A stretch of 39,925 nt of DNA from positions 1 to 39,925 of the forward strand of contig NZ_ABCQ01000042.1 of the NCBI RefSeq assembly GCF_000170855.1, written 5' to 3'. Both the position numbers and the translations under genes were made by a program. The notes under the pieces are model-generated. The model did no database searches. It had not been told where the DNA came from and saw only the letters and a program-made list of their open reading frames with translations. How positions within the stretch are numbered: position 1 is the stretch's first letter; each line of letters begins with the position of its first letter. This DNA comes from Moritella sp. PE36 (GTDB lineage Bacteria > Pseudomonadota > Gammaproteobacteria > Enterobacterales > Moritellaceae). Positions 35,491 to 39,925 of the stretch are shown here, piece by piece.

Positions 35491-35641
35491 AGTAGTCCTT
35501 AAAACATCAAGTCATCACCTATTTATTAAAATACGCAACATTAGAGTAATAGGCAATAAAAATGGAGGAAATCGCCTTTTTTAATACTATTTAAAATAGT
35601 AATATGCACTTATTGAACAAATACAAATCAAAGGACATACA
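35491..35641. promoter_or_regulatory. Divergent yqhC-yqhD promoter region
   Basis: 151 bp, AT-rich. It must hold both promoters and the operator of the AraC regulator. An interrupted repeat ttttttaatactatttaaaa (about 35577-35596) is the only notable motif. Confidence 0.4.
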
Positions 35642-36790
35642 ATGAAATTCTCTTATGTTAACCCAACTCAAATCCATTTTGGCCAAGGTCAAATTGAGAC
35701 TATCGCAACGTCTATCCCAAAAGATAAAAAAGTGCTTGTGATTTACGGTGGTGGGTCTATTAAGAAAAATGGCGTTTATGACCAAGTTTCTGACGCACTG
35801 AAAGAGCACACATGGACAGAATTTCCCGGTGTTGAAGCAAACCCGACAGTAGAAACCCTAGACAAAGCAGTTGTTATCGCCAAAGAACAAGCAATTGATT
35901 ACATTCTTGCTGTGGGTGGTGGTTCTGTCATTGATGGTGCAAAATACGTAGCAGCAGCAGCTAAGTACGACGGTGATGGTTGGGATATTTTGATTGGCAA
36001 ACACCAAGTAACGGATGCGATCCCGCTTGGCGCAATTCTGACATTGCCAGCAACAGGTTCTGAATCAAATTCAGGTTCTGTTATTACTCAAAAAGCAACG
36101 CAAACTAAACTGCCATTTATGTCTCCGGCTGTGCAACCTAAGTTTGCTGTACTTGATCCAGATTCAATGAAAACATTGCCAGAGCGTCAATTAGTGAATG
36201 GTATTGTCGATGCATGGGTACACGTTTGTGAGCAATATCTAACACAACCAACGGGTGCGATGGTTCAAGACGGTTATGCTGAAGCATTACTTAAAAACTT
36301 ACTAAAATTAGCTGAGCAATACGGTGAACGAGATAACAACGAATGGCGTTCGAACCTGATGTGGACAGCAAACCAAGCACTAAATGGCTTAATTGGTTCT
36401 GGCGTAACGCATGACTGGGCAACGCACATGATTGGTCATGAATTAACAGCCTTATACAATGTTGATCATGCACGTTCATTATCGATCATCCAACCATCTC
36501 TACTGCGTAATCAAATTGCAACAAAACGCGCTAAACTAGAACAATTAGGGTCTAATGTATTTGGCTTAGCAGCTTCTTCGGATCTCGCTGAACGTACGAT
36601 TGTAGAAATAGAAAATTTCTACCGCAGCGTACAACTACCAACAGAATTAACGGAACACGGCGATGATAAAGCTGCCGCGATTGATACCATCATCAAACAG
36701 CTTAAAACTCACGGCATGGTTGCGCTAGGTGAAAACCAAGCGATTACCCTGGAAGTTTCTCGTCAAATATTAGAAGATGCAGTGAAGTAA
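35642..36790 (+). CDS. yqhD: Iron-type alcohol dehydrogenase / NADPH aldehyde reductase, YqhD-like
   Basis: 382 residues. It follows E. coli YqhD closely along its whole length: YGGGSIKKNGVYDQV (nucleotide binding), AVGGGSVIDGAKYVAAAA, LTLPATGSESNSGSVI, and metal-site segments VDAWVHVCEQYLT and DWATHMIGHELTAL. Asp and His ligands are in place. It reduces short or toxic aldehydes with NADPH. AAGGA precedes the ATG, and the AraC regulator is divergent. A strong bidirectional terminator follows (36824-36857). Confidence 0.92.
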   Translation: MKFSYVNPTQIHFGQGQIETIATSIPKDKKVLVIYGGGSIKKNGVYDQVSDALKEHTWTEFPGVEANPTVETLDKAVVIAKEQAIDYILAVGGGSVIDGAKYVAAAAKYDGDGWDILIGKHQVTDAIPLGAILTLPATGSESNSGSVITQKATQTKLPFMSPAVQPKFAVLDPDSMKTLPERQLVNGIVDAWVHVCEQYLTQPTGAMVQDGYAEALLKNLLKLAEQYGERDNNEWRSNLMWTANQALNGLIGSGVTHDWATHMIGHELTALYNVDHARSLSIIQPSLLRNQIATKRAKLEQLGSNVFGLAASSDLAERTIVEIENFYRSVQLPTELTEHGDDKAAAIDTIIKQLKTHGMVALGENQAITLEVSRQILEDAVK

Positions 36791-36823
36791 TAACCACCCT
36801 CGATAAAAACGCGTTCTAATAGC

Positions 36824-36857
36824 AAAAGCCAATACCATTAATCTGGTATTGGCTTTT
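36824..36857. terminator. Strong bidirectional terminator after yqhD
   Basis: A perfect 14-bp stem aaaagccaatacca (36824-36837) / tggtattggctttt (36844-36857) with loop ttaatc. T-rich arm ends make it work in both directions. It lies 33 nt after the yqhD stop and 79 nt beyond the end of the convergent protease gene. Confidence 0.85.
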
Positions 36858-36935
36858 TGGGTTGTAGATTGCTAACGCGCACTTGAGCCCTTTAAATTAC
36901 CCCATCTATGCTCCTATCTATGTTCCTGTCTATGC

Positions 36936-39449
36936 TCAAAATACGGCTGTTCCTATCGGAGAACAAGCGCTGGTACTTCCCTGCTCGCATATTTTATAGT
37001 CATGAGAACCGCCGCCTTTAGCAGCGAGATTATCGATGTAGACATTGTTGTTATCAACCGTTGCTACGACTTCAGCATCGCGGACGATATCGACCATGAC
37101 CGTACCTGCCCCCGTCCAACTCAGTTCCACCTGCTTTACACCTTTCACCTTAAATGTGCGAACAATAGAGACTGAAATAGCTGGCGCAGCAGGTGTGGTT
37201 CCCGACGCTACGTTAGAGCACTCACCGTTTTCGCCTGCGCCGTTGAAGGCCTTAGCCCAGTACCAATAAGTGCTGTTAGATACCACTGTGGTATCAACAT
37301 ATTCAACAAGTCCTTCTGTTCCACTACTGGTTCCGATAATGTCGACGACTGTGCCAGCATTGCAATCATTTGCAGGGTTTGAAGACGCTCGCCAGATACC
37401 AAAGCCGAGCTCGTCATTAGCATTGTCCACAAACTCAATCGTAACAGCCCCCGACGTTGTACTAGCCACTGTCATGCTAGACGGTGCGAGTGGAGGGGAA
37501 CCTGGCTCGGTATATGAGGTGAGCACAATATGATCAACGTAAACGCTGTCTACAGATTCGCCATTAGATTGCGAGGAATCTTCCACCTCGATACGGATCG
37601 GACCTGAGACGCCAGCTGGAAACGCGAACGTTTTCGCCGGTCCTTGTGCAACGTTGTCGACGGTGAACATCAAGTATCGCGTCGTACCACCATCCAGGGA
37701 GTAATAGAACTGGGCACCCTCATTGCCAGATATCCAGGCATCAATGGACGCGATTACGCCACCAGCACCGCCAAATACATCAAATATCCAGGCGTGTTTA
37801 TAAGATTGTTTGCGACGGTGTTTAGGTCCGCCTGAGTGTTCTTCTGTGATAGTTTGGAAGGAACCGCCTGCAACATGTGTCGTTGCGAAGGTCCCAGTTA
37901 CCGTACCTTTGATAAAAACATCGCCATCAGCGATATCTTCAATAGTTTGCGGCAATGCTTCGGTGGTGCTAGACGCAACGTTTGAATACCATGAGCCACC
38001 AGCACTGTTTTCGGCCCGAACTTGGTAAAAGTAAGCGGTCTCTGGGAGCAGCCCATTGTGTGTGAATGAAGTCGTGTTGGCCGATAAGCTGGCAATATCA
38101 GACCAATTAACACCATCGAGTGAAGACTGCAGGATAAAACTACTCTCATTGCCTGAGTTGTCCGTCCACGATAAGTCGATCATGTCAGCGCCAGTAGCGA
38201 CAACACCTAACAGACTCGGTGCTGTCGGCGGCGTTTGGCTGGACAAGGTACGGAAGCCTGCAATATAACTGGCCGACTCATTGAGTACGCGTGCGTTGAA
38301 AGCGCCTTTTGCTGGATTTAGATCCGGATCTACCCCCTGGGGAACGCCAAGATAGTTTACATTGGGATTAGAAATTCGCCCGACCCGCGGTGCACCTACG
38401 CACGAGTATGAAAGAACGGTTCGATAGTAGGGCGAACCTAAGTCATCCCCAGAACCGTCATTGCATCGACGATAGCCGTAGTTGTATACGCCAGAGCTGC
38501 CACCGCCAACGGTAGTTCTGTCGTGATGAGCCCCTTGGTTATGACCTATTTCGTGTGCCATCGTTCGATTCCCTACAAGGCAGGGCTCGTCGGTGACGTT
38601 AAAGGAGGTAGAGGCGCTAGAGCCAAGATAACCGATACCACAGCCTTCTCCGTCATAAACGAGCGACACTATGTCTGCACCTAACTGGTCGCGCAACAAG
38701 TGAATTTCGTCCATTTCACCGTCTGATGCTCCGCGGAGGTCTGATAGAGCCTGACTTGCATCACTTTCGATATACTCGGTCAACGTGGTGCCCACTAGAT
38801 TCATGGTGATGTTGATGCCACTGCCCGAGTAAGCCGTGTTGATGTCGGCCACCGCAGTCACTATGTCGGCCTCGAGCTGGGAGCATCCTCCCGCAGCGGT
38901 GCAAGCGGCCTGTGTATAAACGACCAACAGGTCTTGGACGGTATTACCGTCTGCTGGCGTAATGTCTGATGCGGTTGGAATAGCACCGCCTTCAGGAAGA
39001 TCGCTAGCATCATCCATCGGTAATTTTTTCATATCGAGTCGCAATAATCGGCTTTGGCGTGCTGGTCCGATGCTAATACGGTAAAACTCAGCACCGCGTT
39101 GAATGAAGCCAGAAAATTCGTTACCGCGCACAGTCACAATCACCGTATCTCCCGGATTTCCGTTGAGGTGGCCGATCCACACGAACTGACCCGCTTTGTG
39201 ACGCTCTACCCGCTCACGCACTGCAATAACCTCACTGCCGAATAGGTCAATTCGCATGGAAGCCTGCTTTAATGCACGCCGATTCACGCGCACAGATTGG
39301 GCTGCAACTGCATGTTCAGGTAATGCCACAGAGTTTGGAACGCCTATCTGTTCAAACAAATTTTCCTGAGCGACAGCGGGTACTTGTAAAAATAAGCCGA
39401 AAAATATGAGAACCAATATCCCATTAAGACGAAGATCTTGGATATGCAT
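36936..39449 (-). CDS. Secreted zinc metalloprotease (reprolysin-like metzincin) with FN3 domains
   Basis: 837 residues. Signal peptide 1-27 (cleavage after PAVA). A propeptide-like region (30-165) is followed by the protease (about 170-405) with the zinc motif HEIGHNQGAHHD (His299, Glu300, His303, His309). The Met-turn reads TVLSYS: Leu347 stands where metzincins have Met. Next come FN3 1 (about 407-495), a jelly-roll-like domain (about 505-650), FN3 2 (about 655-750) and a C-terminal FN3-like tail. It is probably exported to degrade external protein. AAGGTGG precedes the ATG. The gene looks more GC-rich than its neighbours, suggesting horizontal transfer. Confidence 0.9.
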   Translation of the reverse strand: MHIQDLRLNGILVLIFFGLFLQVPAVAQENLFEQIGVPNSVALPEHAVAAQSVRVNRRALKQASMRIDLFGSEVIAVRERVERHKAGQFVWIGHLNGNPGDTVIVTVRGNEFSGFIQRGAEFYRISIGPARQSRLLRLDMKKLPMDDASDLPEGGAIPTASDITPADGNTVQDLLVVYTQAACTAAGGCSQLEADIVTAVADINTAYSGSGINITMNLVGTTLTEYIESDASQALSDLRGASDGEMDEIHLLRDQLGADIVSLVYDGEGCGIGYLGSSASTSFNVTDEPCLVGNRTMAHEIGHNQGAHHDRTTVGGGSSGVYNYGYRRCNDGSGDDLGSPYYRTVLSYSCVGAPRVGRISNPNVNYLGVPQGVDPDLNPAKGAFNARVLNESASYIAGFRTLSSQTPPTAPSLLGVVATGADMIDLSWTDNSGNESSFILQSSLDGVNWSDIASLSANTTSFTHNGLLPETAYFYQVRAENSAGGSWYSNVASSTTEALPQTIEDIADGDVFIKGTVTGTFATTHVAGGSFQTITEEHSGGPKHRRKQSYKHAWIFDVFGGAGGVIASIDAWISGNEGAQFYYSLDGGTTRYLMFTVDNVAQGPAKTFAFPAGVSGPIRIEVEDSSQSNGESVDSVYVDHIVLTSYTEPGSPPLAPSSMTVASTTSGAVTIEFVDNANDELGFGIWRASSNPANDCNAGTVVDIIGTSSGTEGLVEYVDTTVVSNSTYWYWAKAFNGAGENGECSNVASGTTPAAPAISVSIVRTFKVKGVKQVELSWTGAGTVMVDIVRDAEVVATVDNNNVYIDNLAAKGGGSHDYKICEQGSTSACSPIGTAVF

Positions 39450-39916
39450 TTAACGCCACCTTTGTTGTAAAGTTAAAGCCTGTTCATCTAAGCTAAAACA
39501 GGCGGATAATATCATTATTCGATGTTTCGACCGCAGCCGGAGTTAGTGTCTAAAGCTTATTCCCAACAGAGATATAAGGCGATTTCGACATACATTGGAG
39601 ATTATATCCATCGTAATTGATTCCATTGCCTCGCTATTGAACATAACTTTATCGTTATATTTGGTGTATACAACTTGTTAGCCTAACGTTAAGTTAAGGC
39701 TAGTCTAAATATCTTGTTTAATGAGCCACGCTATCATTACCACTGGCGTAAGTACCGGTACTTGGGCGAACATTGGTTATTCGATCAGCGATACATCGCA
39801 TTCATTAACCGTGTGCGTTGATATTAAACAGTGCGCAAATTTTGATTGAATTCATATATGTAAACCATTAAAGTTACGACGTTTTAATAACTCAGCCAGC
39901 AAGAGGAATACTCAAA
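39450..39916. other. 467-bp gap at the right end of the window
   Basis: AT-rich with no gene. It contains the protease promoter (- strand), an imperfect palindrome tagcctaacgttaagttaaggcta (about 39679-39702, one bulge; arms tagcc/ggcta), and the region upstream of a gene that starts at the very end. Confidence 0.4.
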
Positions 39917-39925
39917 ATGGAAAAG
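39917..39925 (+). CDS. Start of a gene cut by the window edge
   Basis: ATG at 39917 opens MEK and is preceded by AAGAGGA at 39901-39907, a good ribosome binding site. Only three codons are in the window, so nothing can be said of the product. Confidence 0.35.

Noticed and set aside
37045-38268. Several open frames on the + strand within the protease gene and others like them in large genes
   Set aside because: They lie antisense to a gene with clear domains, have no RBS and show low-complexity Ser/Thr/Pro peptides typical of antisense frames.

Overview
The window looks like chromosome from a marine, probably cold-adapted gammaproteobacterium (Moritella/Shewanella/Psychromonas-like). This rests on the moderately AT-rich sequence, the protein flavour, and the set of Liu leucine genes, small-subunit catalase, CspA-type protein, DUF2798 and YqhD/YqhC-like genes. 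It is inferred from gene content only. No rRNA, tRNA, transposase, phage or CRISPR array was seen.

Layout: (1) 1-6727, + strand, the end of a leucine/isovalerate degradation operon: liuB (partial), liuC, liuD (reading frame broken in one ~115-bp patch), HMG-CoA lyase, acetoacetyl-CoA synthetase. (2) 6810-9206, - strand, catalase and a YjjU-like patatin. (3) 9500-10717, glgC alone. (4) 10827-13585, - strand, etfB-etfA with a fatty acid hydroxylase/sterol desaturase gene wedged in front of etfB, between two perfect 54-bp copies of the etfB 5' end. (5) 13718-18505, an accessory block (LysR, ABM monooxygenase, DUF2798, pseudoazurin, AraC, LysE) flanked by two diverged copies of a small-gene locus, the second decayed. 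(6) 18491-25353, LysR, periplasmic amidohydrolase, Ogt, UDG-superfamily protein, an AhpD-like/hybrid histidine kinase pair, YnfA. (7) 25328-33712, - strand, the most coherent system: LysR, ethanolamine-type APC permease, glutamine-synthetase-like ligase, aldehyde dehydrogenase, iron alcohol dehydrogenase and two tandem glutamine amidotransferases. (8) 34109-36790, cold-shock protein and a divergent YqhC/YqhD-like pair. (9) 36936-39449, a large secreted metzincin protease with FN3 domains and a composition that looks more GC-rich than its surroundings.

Working together: region 1 takes methylcrotonyl-CoA to acetoacetate plus acetyl-CoA and activates acetoacetate; ETF (region 4) could accept electrons from the acyl-CoA dehydrogenase of that pathway, which lies outside the window. 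Region 7 reads as a complete gamma-glutamyl route for an amino alcohol, most simply ethanolamine: import, ligation to glutamate, oxidation of alcohol to aldehyde to acid, then hydrolysis to glutamate plus glycine. That assignment is an inference from gene families and order.

A recurring theme is short tandem duplication: at the liuB stop codon, in several loops of the acetoacetyl-CoA synthetase, in the catalase promoter and between the amidotransferase paralogues, with larger duplications at etfB and around the accessory block.
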